From positions 219,098 to 283,097 of the forward strand of contig NZ_FOSV01000004.1 of NCBI RefSeq assembly GCF_900114375.1: DNA of 64,000 nucleotides. The letters are read 5' to 3'. Positions within the stretch are counted from its first letter, which is position 1; each line of letters begins with the position of its first letter. Source of the DNA: Methylorubrum salsuginis. GTDB lineage: Bacteria; Pseudomonadota; Alphaproteobacteria; Rhizobiales; Beijerinckiaceae. Below, in pieces: positions 53,639 through 62,261 of the stretch. The position numbers were made by a program, and so were the translations under genes. The notes beneath the pieces were generated by a model that did not search any database, was not told the origin of the DNA, and was given only the letters and a program-made list of their open reading frames with translations.

Positions 53639-55861
53639 ATGCACCCGCTTCTCCCTGGCGCGTCTCCGTCGCGCCGCACCTTCCTGACGGCCATTGGCGG
53701 CGCGTTCGTGCTTGGCGCCGTCCTTCCGGTGCGCCTCGCCCGTGCGGAAGCGCAGGGTCCCGCCGAGGGCGCCGGCGCGCTGGCGCCGAAGCCGGGGACG
53801 CGGGTGGCCGCCTTTCTGGAGATCCACCCGGACGGCACCATCAAGCTGCTCAGCCCCTTCGTGGAGGGCGGCCAGGGCATCGCCACCGGTATGGCGCAGA
53901 TCGTCGGCGAGGAACTCGACGTGCCGCCCTCCCGCTTCGTCGTGGAATGCGCCCCGCCCGGCCCCGACTACGCCGTCGTGAACGGCATCCGCATGACCGG
54001 CGGCAGCTTCTCGACCCGGTCGAGCTACGAAACCATGCGCCGCCTCGGCGCCACCGCCCGCGACCTGATGATCCGTGCGGCCGCCGCCCGGCTCAAGGTG
54101 CAGGATAGCGAACTCACCACGAGCGACGGGGTCGTGCTGCACGCCGCCACGGGCCGCGCGCTGCCCTACGGCGAGCTGGCGGCCGACGCGCTGAAGCTGA
54201 AGCCCAACGAGGCTGTGCCCCTGCGCGACCCAAAAAACTTCCGTTACATCCGCCAGCCGGTTCCCCGGCTCGACGTCCGCGACAAGTCCACCGGCCGGGC
54301 GGTCTACGCCATCGACCAGAAGGTCGACGGCATGCTCTACGCTGCCGTGCAGCACGCGCCCCGGCTCGGCACGGAGCCGACGCGCCTCGCCAACGAGGCC
54401 GAGGTCAAGGCCATGCCGGGCGTGCACTCGATCCACCGCCTGCCGGGAGCGGTGGCCGTCGCGGCGGACAGCTGGTGGCGGGCGCGCAAGGCCGTCGAGG
54501 CGCTCAAGGTCGAGTGGTCGGCGGCGAAGCCGAGCGGCATCGACACGGTCGCGGCCGATTTCTCCTCCGAGACCATGCTCGCGGCCCTCAAAGCCTCCGC
54601 CGATCCGGGCCACGTGGCCGAGGAACAGGGCGACGTGGCCGGCGCCTTCGCGAGAGCCGCCAAGGTGGTGGAAGCCGATTACGAGGCCCCCTACCTCGCC
54701 CACGCCCAGCTGGAGCCGCCCTCTTCCATCGCGCGCTTCGAGCCCGACGGCACCCTCGACGTCTGGCTCCCGAACCAGATGCCCGAGGTGTTCCAGGCGG
54801 TATCGGCGAAGGTCGCCGGCTTGCCGCCGGCCCAGGTGCGCATCCACTCGCCGATGCTCGGCGGCTTCTTCGGGCGCCACTTCACCTACGAGGCCGGCAA
54901 CCCGTTCCCGCAGGCGATCCTGCTCGCCAAGGCCACCGGGCGCCCCGTGAAGGTGCTGTGGTCGCGTGAGGAGGAGTTCGCCCGCGACGCGGTGCGTCCC
55001 TTGAGCTTCAGCCGCTTCCGCGCCGCCCTCGACGCCGCGGGCCAGCCGACGGCGCTCGAAGTGCGCACGGTGGGTGAGGGCCCGATCGGCCGCTACTTCA
55101 GCATGATGATGCAGACGCCGGTCGATCCGTCCGCGGTCGAGGGTATCGTCGGCAAGCCCTACGCCGTGCCCAACCGGCGCATGACCTTCACGAAGATCGC
55201 CCACCCGGTGAACATCGCGTTCTGGCGCTCGGTCGGGCACTCGATGAACGACGCGTTCTACGAGAGCTTTTTGGACGAGGTCGCGGGCGCCGGCGGGCAG
55301 GACCCGTTCGCGCTCCGCATGGCGCTGCTCGGCGGCAGCGCACGGCACCGCACCCTCCTCACGACGGTCGCCGAGATGTCCGGCGGCTGGCGGCGCGGGC
55401 CCTATGAAGGCGAAGGCGGGATGCGCGCGCGCGGTCTCGCCATGGCCTCGCCGTTCGGATCCGAGACGGCCACCATCGCCGAGGTCTCGGTGGAGGGGGG
55501 CGAGGCCCGCGTCCACAATCTCTGGATCGCCTTCGACCCCGGCAGCATCGTCAACCCGGCCATCGTCAAGGCGCAGGTGGAATCGGCCGCCGTGCTCGGC
55601 CTGTCCTCGGTCCTGTTCGAGCAGATCGTCTACCGCGACGGCGTGCGGCAATCGCAGAACTACGACACCTATCCGGTCCTGCGCCGCGAGCACATGCCGA
55701 AGGTCCATGTGCGCATCGTCGAGAGCGGCGCGCCGATGGGCGGCGTCGGCGAGCCGGGCCTTCCGGGCGTGCCGCCCGCAATCCTCAACGCCATCGCGGC
55801 GCTGACCGGCCAGCGCATCCGCGCACTGCCGATCGCCAACACCAAGCTCTCCGCCGCCTGA
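53639..55861 (+). CDS. Molybdopterin-binding subunit of an IorB-type oxidoreductase
   Basis: A 740-residue molybdenum hydroxylase subunit. It has a twin-arginine signal (SRRTFLTAIGGAFVLGAVLP), so the folded enzyme is exported to the periplasm. Landmarks are FLEIHPDGTIKLLSPFVEGG, YEAPYLAHAQLEPPSSIARF, GGFFGRHFTYEAGNPFPQAI, RSVGHSMNDAFYESFLDEVA and near the end GAPMGGVGEPGLPGVPPAIL (Mo-cofactor site with Glu). ATG 53639 follows GAGGAG. Substrates may be aldehydes or N-heterocycles; which one cannot be read from sequence. Together with the FeS gene it forms a two-gene enzyme operon. Confidence 0.94.
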   Translation: MHPLLPGASPSRRTFLTAIGGAFVLGAVLPVRLARAEAQGPAEGAGALAPKPGTRVAAFLEIHPDGTIKLLSPFVEGGQGIATGMAQIVGEELDVPPSRFVVECAPPGPDYAVVNGIRMTGGSFSTRSSYETMRRLGATARDLMIRAAAARLKVQDSELTTSDGVVLHAATGRALPYGELAADALKLKPNEAVPLRDPKNFRYIRQPVPRLDVRDKSTGRAVYAIDQKVDGMLYAAVQHAPRLGTEPTRLANEAEVKAMPGVHSIHRLPGAVAVAADSWWRARKAVEALKVEWSAAKPSGIDTVAADFSSETMLAALKASADPGHVAEEQGDVAGAFARAAKVVEADYEAPYLAHAQLEPPSSIARFEPDGTLDVWLPNQMPEVFQAVSAKVAGLPPAQVRIHSPMLGGFFGRHFTYEAGNPFPQAILLAKATGRPVKVLWSREEEFARDAVRPLSFSRFRAALDAAGQPTALEVRTVGEGPIGRYFSMMMQTPVDPSAVEGIVGKPYAVPNRRMTFTKIAHPVNIAFWRSVGHSMNDAFYESFLDEVAGAGGQDPFALRMALLGGSARHRTLLTTVAEMSGGWRRGPYEGEGGMRARGLAMASPFGSETATIAEVSVEGGEARVHNLWIAFDPGSIVNPAIVKAQVESAAVLGLSSVLFEQIVYRDGVRQSQNYDTYPVLRREHMPKVHVRIVESGAPMGGVGEPGLPGVPPAILNAIAALTGQRIRALPIANTKLSAA

Positions 55862-55862
55862 C

Positions 55863-55903
55863 GAGCGCACCGTCCTGGATATCGTATCCAGGACGGTGCG
55901 CTC
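55863..55903. repeat. 18-bp perfect palindrome (hairpin) after the IorB-type gene
   Basis: GAGCGCACCGTCCTGGAT pairs exactly with ATCCAGGACGGTGCGCTC across a 5-nt loop (ATCGT). It starts 1 bp after the stop codon at 55861. There is no T-run, so it is a stable mRNA 3' end, a bidirectional terminator or a mobile repeat. Confidence 0.8.
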
Positions 55904-55904
55904 G

Positions 55905-55964
55905 GTTCTTGTGCCGCATCGGTTTTTCCGAAAGCCGGCGGCCACCTTTCGGACCGATGCTCTG
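55905..55964. repeat. Inverted copy of the REP-like repeat at 22369
   Basis: The reverse strand reads AGAGCATCGGTCCGAAAGGT, then GGCCGCCGGCTTTCGGAAAA and CCGATGCGGCAC. This matches the 22369-22428 unit with few differences. Confidence 0.8.
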
Positions 55965-55974
55965 GGAATCCACG

Positions 55975-56769
55975 ATGACACCGCATGCAGGCACGGCGCT
56001 CGTCACGGGCGCTTCCTCGGGCATCGGCGCGGTCTACGCCGACCGGCTGGCGGCCCGAGGCCACGACCTCGTCCTCGTCGCGCGCGATGCCGCCCGGCTG
56101 CGGGCGGCGGCCGAGCGCATCGGGCGGGAGGCCGGCGTCGCCGTCGAGGTCATGGCCGCCGACCTCACCCGACCGTCCGACCTCGCCGCGGTGCGGGACC
56201 GCGTCGCCACGGATGCGGATCTGCGTCTGCTCGTGAACGGTGCCGGGCTCGGGCCGCTGGGACCGTCCCTCGACAGTCCGGCGGAGCTCTACGATGGCAT
56301 GCTCGACCTCAACGTCCGGGCGTTGCAGACCTTGACCTTCGCGGCGGCGCGCGCCTTCGCCGACCGGGGCGGCGGCGCCATCGTCAACATCGCCTCGGCC
56401 GTCGCCCTCATTCCGGAGCGCTTCAACGCCGCCTATGCCGCGCAGAAGGCCTTCGTCCTCGCACTGACGCAGGGGCTCGCGGCCGAACTCGGCGGCAAGG
56501 GCGTGCGCCTCCAGGCCGTGCTGCCCGGCGTCACCCGCACCGAATTCTTCGATCGGGCCGGCGCGGATATCGGGCAGATCCCCGCGGCGATGATCATGGA
56601 GGCGGGCGACCTCGTGGCGGCGGCCCTCGCCGGCCTCGACGTCGGCGAGATCGTCACCCTTCCCTCGCTCCCGGACATGGCCGACTGGCAGACCTTCGAG
56701 GCAGCCCGGTTCCACCTCGGTCCGAACCTCTCCCACCGGATGCCTGCCGCCCGCTATCATGTCGGTTGA
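55975..56769 (+). CDS. Short-chain dehydrogenase/reductase
   Basis: A 264-residue classical SDR: nucleotide loop TALVTGASSGIGAVYADRLA, NxAG as LLVNGAGLGPLG, and the catalytic YxxxK in AAYAAQKAFVLALTQGLAAE. The catalytic Ser is in IVNIASAVALI. The C-terminal part (EAGDLVAAALAGLDVGEIVT) resembles SDRs that act on short-chain ketones or acyl compounds. The ATG at 55975 was chosen because residues encoded before it come from repeat DNA. The neighbour is an aldehyde-type oxidoreductase, so it could handle a related carbonyl compound; the substrate is unknown. Confidence 0.93.
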   Translation: MTPHAGTALVTGASSGIGAVYADRLAARGHDLVLVARDAARLRAAAERIGREAGVAVEVMAADLTRPSDLAAVRDRVATDADLRLLVNGAGLGPLGPSLDSPAELYDGMLDLNVRALQTLTFAAARAFADRGGGAIVNIASAVALIPERFNAAYAAQKAFVLALTQGLAAELGGKGVRLQAVLPGVTRTEFFDRAGADIGQIPAAMIMEAGDLVAAALAGLDVGEIVTLPSLPDMADWQTFEAARFHLGPNLSHRMPAARYHVG

Positions 56770-56811
56770 CAGGCGAGGCGTTCGGGAGCCTGCGTGAGGG
56801 GGAGACGGTCG

Positions 56812-57867
56812 ATGCTGCAGGTCGTCGAGAATGCGCCGAGCGCTCCGGCCTCCGAAGCCGCGTTGACGGCCCATCGAGCCTCGGACCAAGCACCGCTGCC
56901 GGGTGGTTGGCGGCAGGTCGAAGCGCTGCCTGTCGGCCTGTTCGCGGCGGTGATGGGGCTGACGGGCCTGAGCGTCGCCTGGACGTTGGCGCAGGCTCGA
57001 TACGGGACGCCACCCTGGATCGGTCCCTCCGTCGGCGTCGTCGCCAGCGTCGCTTTCCTCGCGATCGCGGCGGGCTACGCCGCCAAGGCCTGCGTCGCCC
57101 CGCAGGCCGTGCGCGCCGAGTTCCGCCACCCCATCGCCGGCAACCTGTTCGGTACGCCGCTGATCAGCCTGCTCCTGCTGCCGATCCCGCTGGCGCCCCT
57201 GAGCCTGACGCTGGCGCGCGTGCTGTGGATCGTCGGCGCCGTCGGCATGGCCCTCTTCGCGTGGCTGATCGTGACGCGATGGCTCAGCGACCGGCAACAG
57301 GCCGCCCATGCGACGCCCGCCTGGATCGTGCCGGTCGTCGGCCTCCTCGACGTGCCGCTCGCCCTTCCGGGGCTCGGATTGCCGCCGATGCCGGGGGTGA
57401 TGATCTTCGGGCTGGCCGTGGGGTTGTTCTTCGCGCTGCCGCTGTTCACGCTGATCCTCTCGCGCCTTCTGTTCGAAACGCCGCTGCCGGCCGCGTTGCA
57501 GCCGTCGCTCCTGATCCTCGTGGCGCCCTTCGCGGTCGGGTTCTCGGCCTATGTGGCGACGACGGGCGGGATCGACCTCTTCGCGAAGTCGCTCTTCGCG
57601 GTCGCACTCTTTCTTCTCGCCGTGCTGCTGCCGAAGCTCGCCCGGTTCGGCCGGGCCTGCCCGTTTCGCGTATCCTGGTGGGGCGTAAGCTTCCCCCTCG
57701 CCGCCGCGTCCGTCGCCGCTCTGCGCATCGCGACGGTTCAGCCCGGACCTGCAATCGACGCTCTCGCACTCGGCCTGCTGGCGCTCACGACTCTGATCGT
57801 CGCGTGGCTGCTCGCCCGGACCCTGATCGGCCTCTTCCGTGGAGAGCTTCGCACGCTGGCGCAGTGA
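56812..57867 (+). CDS. SLAC1/TehA-type anion or dicarboxylate carrier
   Basis: A 351-residue membrane protein with about ten helices and a polar N-terminal 40 residues. Segments LPVGLFAAVMGLTGLSVAWT, EFRHPIAGNLFGTPLISLLL, PPMPGVMIFGLAVGLFFALP and FRVSWWGVSFPLAAASVAAL match the TDT/SLAC1 family, including the conserved FRVSWWGVSFP. Members carry tellurite, C4-dicarboxylate or small anions. The ATG at 56812 has GGGGGAG upstream. It is 42 bp after the SDR gene on the same strand. Confidence 0.9.
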   Translation: MLQVVENAPSAPASEAALTAHRASDQAPLPGGWRQVEALPVGLFAAVMGLTGLSVAWTLAQARYGTPPWIGPSVGVVASVAFLAIAAGYAAKACVAPQAVRAEFRHPIAGNLFGTPLISLLLLPIPLAPLSLTLARVLWIVGAVGMALFAWLIVTRWLSDRQQAAHATPAWIVPVVGLLDVPLALPGLGLPPMPGVMIFGLAVGLFFALPLFTLILSRLLFETPLPAALQPSLLILVAPFAVGFSAYVATTGGIDLFAKSLFAVALFLLAVLLPKLARFGRACPFRVSWWGVSFPLAAASVAALRIATVQPGPAIDALALGLLALTTLIVAWLLARTLIGLFRGELRTLAQ

Positions 57868-58446
57868 CGATCGATCATTTTAATTGATTCAGGTCAGCAA
57901 ATCGCGCGTTGTGAGGGAGGGCAGAAGCAAAATTCTCAGATCACGGTCAATCTTGCGGTCTATCATTGCGCAAAAAGATGCTCAATCTCAGGTATTGGCA
58001 GGGCAAATTCATAGAAGATCTGCCTGTTCGGCAAGGTAGTGCTTTCTGCGTCTATGAGCTTCGTCGAGCTATCCTCGGCGCATCCTGCCTCCTGCCTCTT
58101 GGGCGAGGCGGGCACGTTCGGCGTCCCCCGCGCCGGAACCGGGCTTACGGTCGAGCTTGGGGCGGACGCAGCCGCCGCGCCTCGGTGGCCCATGCCGAAG
58201 CTGGCGCGATCGGCCTGCAGTTTGCTGCGACGGATCAACTCGATCGTGGACCGATCGTCCGGCTCAGCGTGACATGGGCGGAGGCTGCCTGAATGGTGTT
58301 CCCGGCTGATGACTAGGCCGAACGGCTGATCAAGTTTGGTGCTCGATCCAGCTGGCCTAGTCGGCCTCAAATTAATACATCATTCATTGCTAAAATGCAG
58401 TATTGATCGAAATCATTGAAAAATACGAACGGGTGAGGCGAGCGCG
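57868..58446. other. AT-rich intergenic region of about 580 bp
   Basis: Low-GC stretches at both ends are unusual here and probably hold the promoter of the transducer gene. Frames of 77-135 codons occur on both strands but show no recognisable protein features or ribosome-binding sites, so I do not call genes. Confidence 0.5.
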
Positions 58447-60204
58447 GTGCTGGGCTACATGCATAAGTTTGCAGTGTCGAAGCGCGCCACCGCGCCGTCC
58501 CGGTCCATGCCCGACCCGCATCCCGCATCCGCGCCCGAGCCGGAAGCGCCGGTCGTCGCGCCCGGGAAACGCCCCGGCGCAATCATCGACCAGATCGAGG
58601 CCGACCTGCATCTCCTCGTCCGGTCCGTGCAGACGACCTCCGCCGAGGTCGGGCGTGCCGTCGTCGAGGCGAACGCCTCGCTCGCGGGCATCGGTGAACG
58701 GACCCACGCCCTGGTGACGGAGACGCGCACGGTCGACGAAACGGCCCGGCTGCTCGCGGGCTCCGCCCAAGAACTGACGGCCGCCGCCGCCAGCATCAGC
58801 GCTCAGATTCACGCCGCGGCCGGGCTTCTGGACGGCGTGACCGCCGTCATCGGGCAGGTTCAGGCCCGGATCGGCCAGTTGCGTGCCTCTTCGGACGAGA
58901 TCGGCACGATCATCGACCTGATCGCGGGCATCACGCGCCAGACCAACTTGCTCGCGTTGAACGCCATGATCGAGGCCGCTCGCGCGGGCGAGCACGGGCG
59001 CGGCTTCGCCGTGGTGGCCCAGGAGGTCAAGGATCTCGCCGGGCAGACGGCGCGGGCCACCGACCGGATCCGGCATACGATCGAGACGCTTCAGGGCGAG
59101 GCGATGGGCTCGGCCGATGCGGTGGAGCAGGCTGCCCGGCTCGTCGAGCAGGTCGGCCCACGCTTCGTCGAGGTGGTCGCAGCCGTCGAGCAGCAGAATG
59201 CCTCGACGGCCGAGCTGAGGCGCTCGGCCGAGTCGGTCGCCCGGTTCGTGACCCAGGTGGTCGGTAGCACCGAGGCGATCGAGCGGGAGGCACAGGCGGC
59301 CGCGGACGTGAACCGCGCCGCCGACGCCTCCTCGCAGACGATCGACCGCCTGCTCGGCCGTTTCCTCGTCGTGCTGCGCAACAACGAACTCGGCAACCGC
59401 CGCGCCGATCTCCGGCTGCCCGTCGCCCTGGCGGCGCGGATCCGCCAGGGCGCTGCCGCAAGCGTGCCCGCGCGCACGGTCGATGTCAGTCGCAACGGCC
59501 TTCTGGTGACGCCGCAGGCCGAGATCGAGGCCGGCCCCGGTCAGGTGCTGAAGCTCGACATCGCGGAACTCGGGGAGGTCGAGGCCCGGGTGGTGGCTCG
59601 GAGCCGCCTCGGCCTGCACCTGTGCGCGGAGAATGCGGACGGCGCCTACGCGGCCCGGGTCGACGCACTCTCGGAAACGCTCGACCGGAAGAACCGCCCG
59701 CGCGGCGAGCGGGCCGAAGCCGCCGCCGCCGAGATCGCCGCCGCGCTGGAGGCGGCGATCCGGGCTGGTCAGCTCACCGAGGCGGCCCTGTTCGACGTGG
59801 CTTACGAGGCGGTGCCCGGCACCGATCCGCAGCAGCACCTGACCGCGGCCGTGCCCGCGCTGGATCGGCTGCTGCCGCCGATCCAGGAGCGACTGCTGGG
59901 GCTGGATGCGGACCTCGTCTTCTGCGTGGCGGTGGACCGTAACGGCTACCTCCCGGTCCACAACCGTGCCTATTCGCATCGGCAGCGCCGGGGCGAACCC
60001 GACTGGAATAACGCCCATTGCCGCAATCGCCGGATCTTCGACGACCGGGCGGGCCTGATGGCCGCCCGCAACACCGAGCCTTTCCTCGTCCAGTCCTACG
60101 CCCGCGACCTCGGTGGGCGCACGGTCATGATGCAGGAGGTCGACGCGCCGATCCGCGTGGCCGGCCGACACTGGGGCGGCCTGCGCATGGCCTACCGCGC
60201 CTGA
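58447..60204 (+). CDS. Cytosolic chemotaxis transducer with PilZ and C-terminal sensor domain
   Basis: A 585-residue MCP without transmembrane helices. The signalling domain is N-terminal (about 40-310), with the tip [20 protein letters not shown] and [21 protein letters not shown] PilZ-type domain follows at about 315-400: [16 protein letters not shown] and [11 protein letters not shown] match the RxxxR and (D/N)xSxxG c-di-GMP motifs. The C-terminal sensor (about 480-585) has [20 protein letters not shown] and [17 protein letters not shown], a Cache-like fold found in soluble transducers. GTG 58447 has GAGG upstream; ATG 58459 is an alternative. Confidence 0.9.
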   Translation: MLGYMHKFAVSKRATAPSRSMPDPHPASAPEPEAPVVAPGKRPGAIIDQIEADLHLLVRSVQTTSAEVGRAVVEANASLAGIGERTHALVTETRTVDETARLLAGSAQELTAAAASISAQIHAAAGLLDGVTAVIGQVQARIGQLRASSDEIGTIIDLIAGITRQTNLLALNAMIEAARAGEHGRGFAVVAQEVKDLAGQTARATDRIRHTIETLQGEAMGSADAVEQAARLVEQVGPRFVEVVAAVEQQNASTAELRRSAESVARFVTQVVGSTEAIEREAQAAADVNRAADASSQTIDRLLGRFLVVLRNNELGNRRADLRLPVALAARIRQGAAASVPARTVDVSRNGLLVTPQAEIEAGPGQVLKLDIAELGEVEARVVARSRLGLHLCAENADGAYAARVDALSETLDRKNRPRGERAEAAAAEIAAALEAAIRAGQLTEAALFDVAYEAVPGTDPQQHLTAAVPALDRLLPPIQERLLGLDADLVFCVAVDRNGYLPVHNRAYSHRQRRGEPDWNNAHCRNRRIFDDRAGLMAARNTEPFLVQSYARDLGGRTVMMQEVDAPIRVAGRHWGGLRMAYRA

Positions 60205-60274
60205 CTTTGCCGGAGATGACCCTGTACTGACTTCGAACGCGGACCATCCCGTGGGGGCCGGTCCATCGGGGATC

Positions 60275-60620
60275 GGATGGGACGGATCGAGCCGGCGGTC
60301 GAGGTCAGCGCCGTCGCTCAGCCCGGCATGATGCCCCGCGACGATCGCCGCAATCAGCCGCCCGAGCAGAGTCGGGTCGAGCGCCGCGCCCACCCGTGCC
60401 CCGGCGATGGAATGGTCGCGGTTCGGCCCCTGGCCGCGCAGATAGGCTGGACCTCGGCCGAGGCCTTGCCGATGTCGTGCAGGAGCCCGGCGGCGCGGGC
60501 GGTCTCGGCCCAGCCGAAGGAGTTCGCGAAGGCCGCCGCCCTCGCGGCCACAGCCGCGAGATGATCCGGCAATGGCTCCCAATCCGCTTATGGTCGGCCC
60601 GGAGCGGAATGCGCGTAGAG
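60275..60620 (-). pseudogene. Relic of a cas3 HD-nuclease domain (type I CRISPR)
   Basis: The reverse-strand frame reads TLYAHSAPGRP, then an in-frame TAA (60588-60590), then ADWEPLPDHLAAVAARAAAF and AGLLHDIGKASAEVQ with the HD motif. A single-base deletion near 60440 shifts the frame, which goes on as AYLRGQGPNRDHSIAGARVG and IVAGHHAGLSDGADLDRRL. These blocks match the Cas3'' HD domain as I know it (AHS..., DHL, HDxGK, DHS-AGA, GHHAGL). The gene ends abruptly near the transducer gene; no helicase part, other cas gene or repeat array is visible. Confidence 0.8.
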
Positions 60621-60900
60621 GGTCCTGCGGGGTGACCTCGGAAATCGTCGCCTTGCCACGACATCATGTTCCGCGCCGCGCCGACCCCTTTCGAGGCGAG
60701 CGTTCCTCAGAAAACCCCGCTCGTCAGTGCGGCGGCGACTCATCTTCGAAGGTTTTGGGGCCGCACGGCGACCGAGTTCCTCTGTGATCCAGACTCTGCC
60801 CTGCGCTCGACCGGCACATCAGCGGCACACGCCGTGCGCCGCATCAGCGCTGCAACCGCGATCCCCCACATTAACAGCCGCTGCGCCTCAACCAACCCGC
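60621..60900. other. Gap between the cas3 relic and the tRNA-like copy
   Basis: About 280 bp with short unsupported frames only. It is probably accessory scar DNA. Confidence 0.4.
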
Positions 60901-60966
60901 GCCACCCGACACGATTCGAACGTGTGACCTTTGCCTGAGGAGGGCCACGCGTTCATCCCGTTGAGC
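60901..60966 (-). pseudogene. Inverted partial tRNA-Arg copy (pseudo-tRNA)
   Basis: Read on the reverse strand, GCTCAACGGGATGAACGCGT, then GGCAAAGGTCACACGTTCGA and ATCGTGTCGGGTG, matches the D-arm to T-arm and 3' half of tRNA-Arg. About 30 nt of the 3' part are identical to the intact gene at 61041-61117. The anticodon loop CTCCTCA suggests CCT, but the 5' acceptor strand has no partner, so it is probably not functional. Confidence 0.65.
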
Positions 60967-61040
60967 GGTCAGGATTTTCATTTCTCCCGCTCAGCGGCGT
61001 TGCGCGGGCGGTCCAGTTGGGCTACTGACGAAGCGGCTCA

Positions 61041-61117
61041 GCACCCGTAGCTCAGCTGGATAGAGCGTTGCCCTCCGAAGGCAAAGGTCACACGTTCGAA
61101 TCGTGTCGGGTGCGCCA
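61041..61117 (+). tRNA. tRNA-Arg (anticodon CCG)
   Basis: A full cloverleaf: acceptor GCACCCG/CGGGTGC, D-arm GCTCAGCTGGATAGAGC, anticodon arm TTGCC-CTCCGAA-GGCAA with anticodon CCG, T-arm ACACG-TTCGAAT-CGTGT, and encoded GCCA at 61114-61117. It reads codon CGG. The 3' half is a likely integration site: a serine recombinase reading frame ends inside it on the opposite strand. Confidence 0.95.
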
Positions 61118-62257
61118 TTCACGAACAGAACTGCGAACGCCGGTAGCGGCGGCAAGTCCGTTCGCAACAGCCCTTTCCAGAACGTCACGCCAACCTGCGA
61201 TGCGGATCTCGTCGGGCTGTACTTCCACACGATCGACGACCGCACGGATGTAGGCCTTCCGGAACGGAACCTCGCCCTCCCGCAGTCGCGCCCGCATCTC
61301 AGATGCGAATGTCGCGACGCGTTCGGATGCCATCGCCACAGGCTCCCGGATCTGCTCGCGTAAACGCTCCAGCGCGGCCCGCGCCTGATCTCGATCGGTG
61401 CGCAGCTTGTCGAGCCGCTGCTTCAGCGTCGGATCCGCACCATCCGCGATCCCATCCTCGATCGAGCTGTAGAGCCGCTTCAGACGCGTGCCCGCATCCG
61501 TCATCGCATCTGCCGGTGCCTGCATCCGCACCTGGGCAGGGCCGACCCGCGCCTGGCGACGCGCCGCCAGCTCCGACAGGATCTCCTGCAGGCGCTCCGT
61601 GGTCAGAAGCCGCTGCTCGAGCGCCGTGGTGACTAGAGCGTCCAGCTTGGCCATCCCGATGTTCATGCCCCGGCAGGCCTTCTCGCCGATCCGCATCTGC
61701 GGCGAGCACTTGTAGTAGCGGTAGACCTTGCCCGTGCTGGAGGTGCCGGTGGCCATGGTCATGCCCCCGCCGCATCGGCCGCACACGGCCAGGCCGGTCA
61801 GCAGCACCGGTCCCGTTACCTCGGGCGGTGAAGCCTCGGACGGGCGACGGCTGCGCAAGGTGTCCTGGACGGCTTGGTAGAGCTCCTGGCTGACGATCGC
61901 CGGTGCCGGGGCCTCGACGATCTCGCTCGTCGGGTTGCGCTGCCGGGTCTTCGAGTCTCGTCGGTTGAACTGGTAGGTTCCGGCATAGAGCGGCCGCGTC
62001 AGGATGTCGTGCAGCGGTCCGATCCCCCAACGACAGAGCTTGCGCGTGAGGATCCCGCGCGCGTTCAGCCACGTGCAGACCGACTTGACGCCCATCGGAC
62101 CGGACTGACCATCGCCCTCGACGATCAGGCGGTACATCAGCCGCACCACCTCGGCCTCGACCGGATCGATGGCGAGGACCTTCTTTGTCCGTCTGCCCTT
62201 CTGCCCGGCCTCGACCGTTCGGTAGCCGTAAGGCGCCTTCGAGCCGTTCCAGAAGCG
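61088..62257 (-). pseudogene. Large serine recombinase lacking its catalytic domain
   Basis: The visible part starts at RFWNGSKAPYGYRTVEAGQK (at 62257). It keeps the recombinase domain (VLAIDPVEAEVVRLMYRLIV, RGILTRKLCRWGIGPLHDIL) and the zinc ribbon (LLTGLAVCGRCGGGMTMATG, YKCSPQMRIGEKACRG). A coiled coil and a C-terminal part follow. The N-terminal resolvase domain with its catalytic serine is absent; another gene starts at that point on the opposite strand. The last residues (EWRTRHDSNV) are read from the tRNA-Arg T-arm, so the frame was completed by integration into the tRNA gene. It could not catalyse recombination. Confidence 0.82.
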
Positions 62258-62261
62258 GAGA

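Noticed and set aside
57963..58370. Frames of 77-135 codons on both strands before the PilZ transducer
   Set aside because: They have no convincing ribosome-binding site, overlap one another and show no protein-like pattern.
60275..61120. A CRISPR array next to the cas3 relic
   Set aside because: I looked for regularly spaced 28-37-bp direct repeats and saw none. The only repeats are the inverted tRNA pieces.
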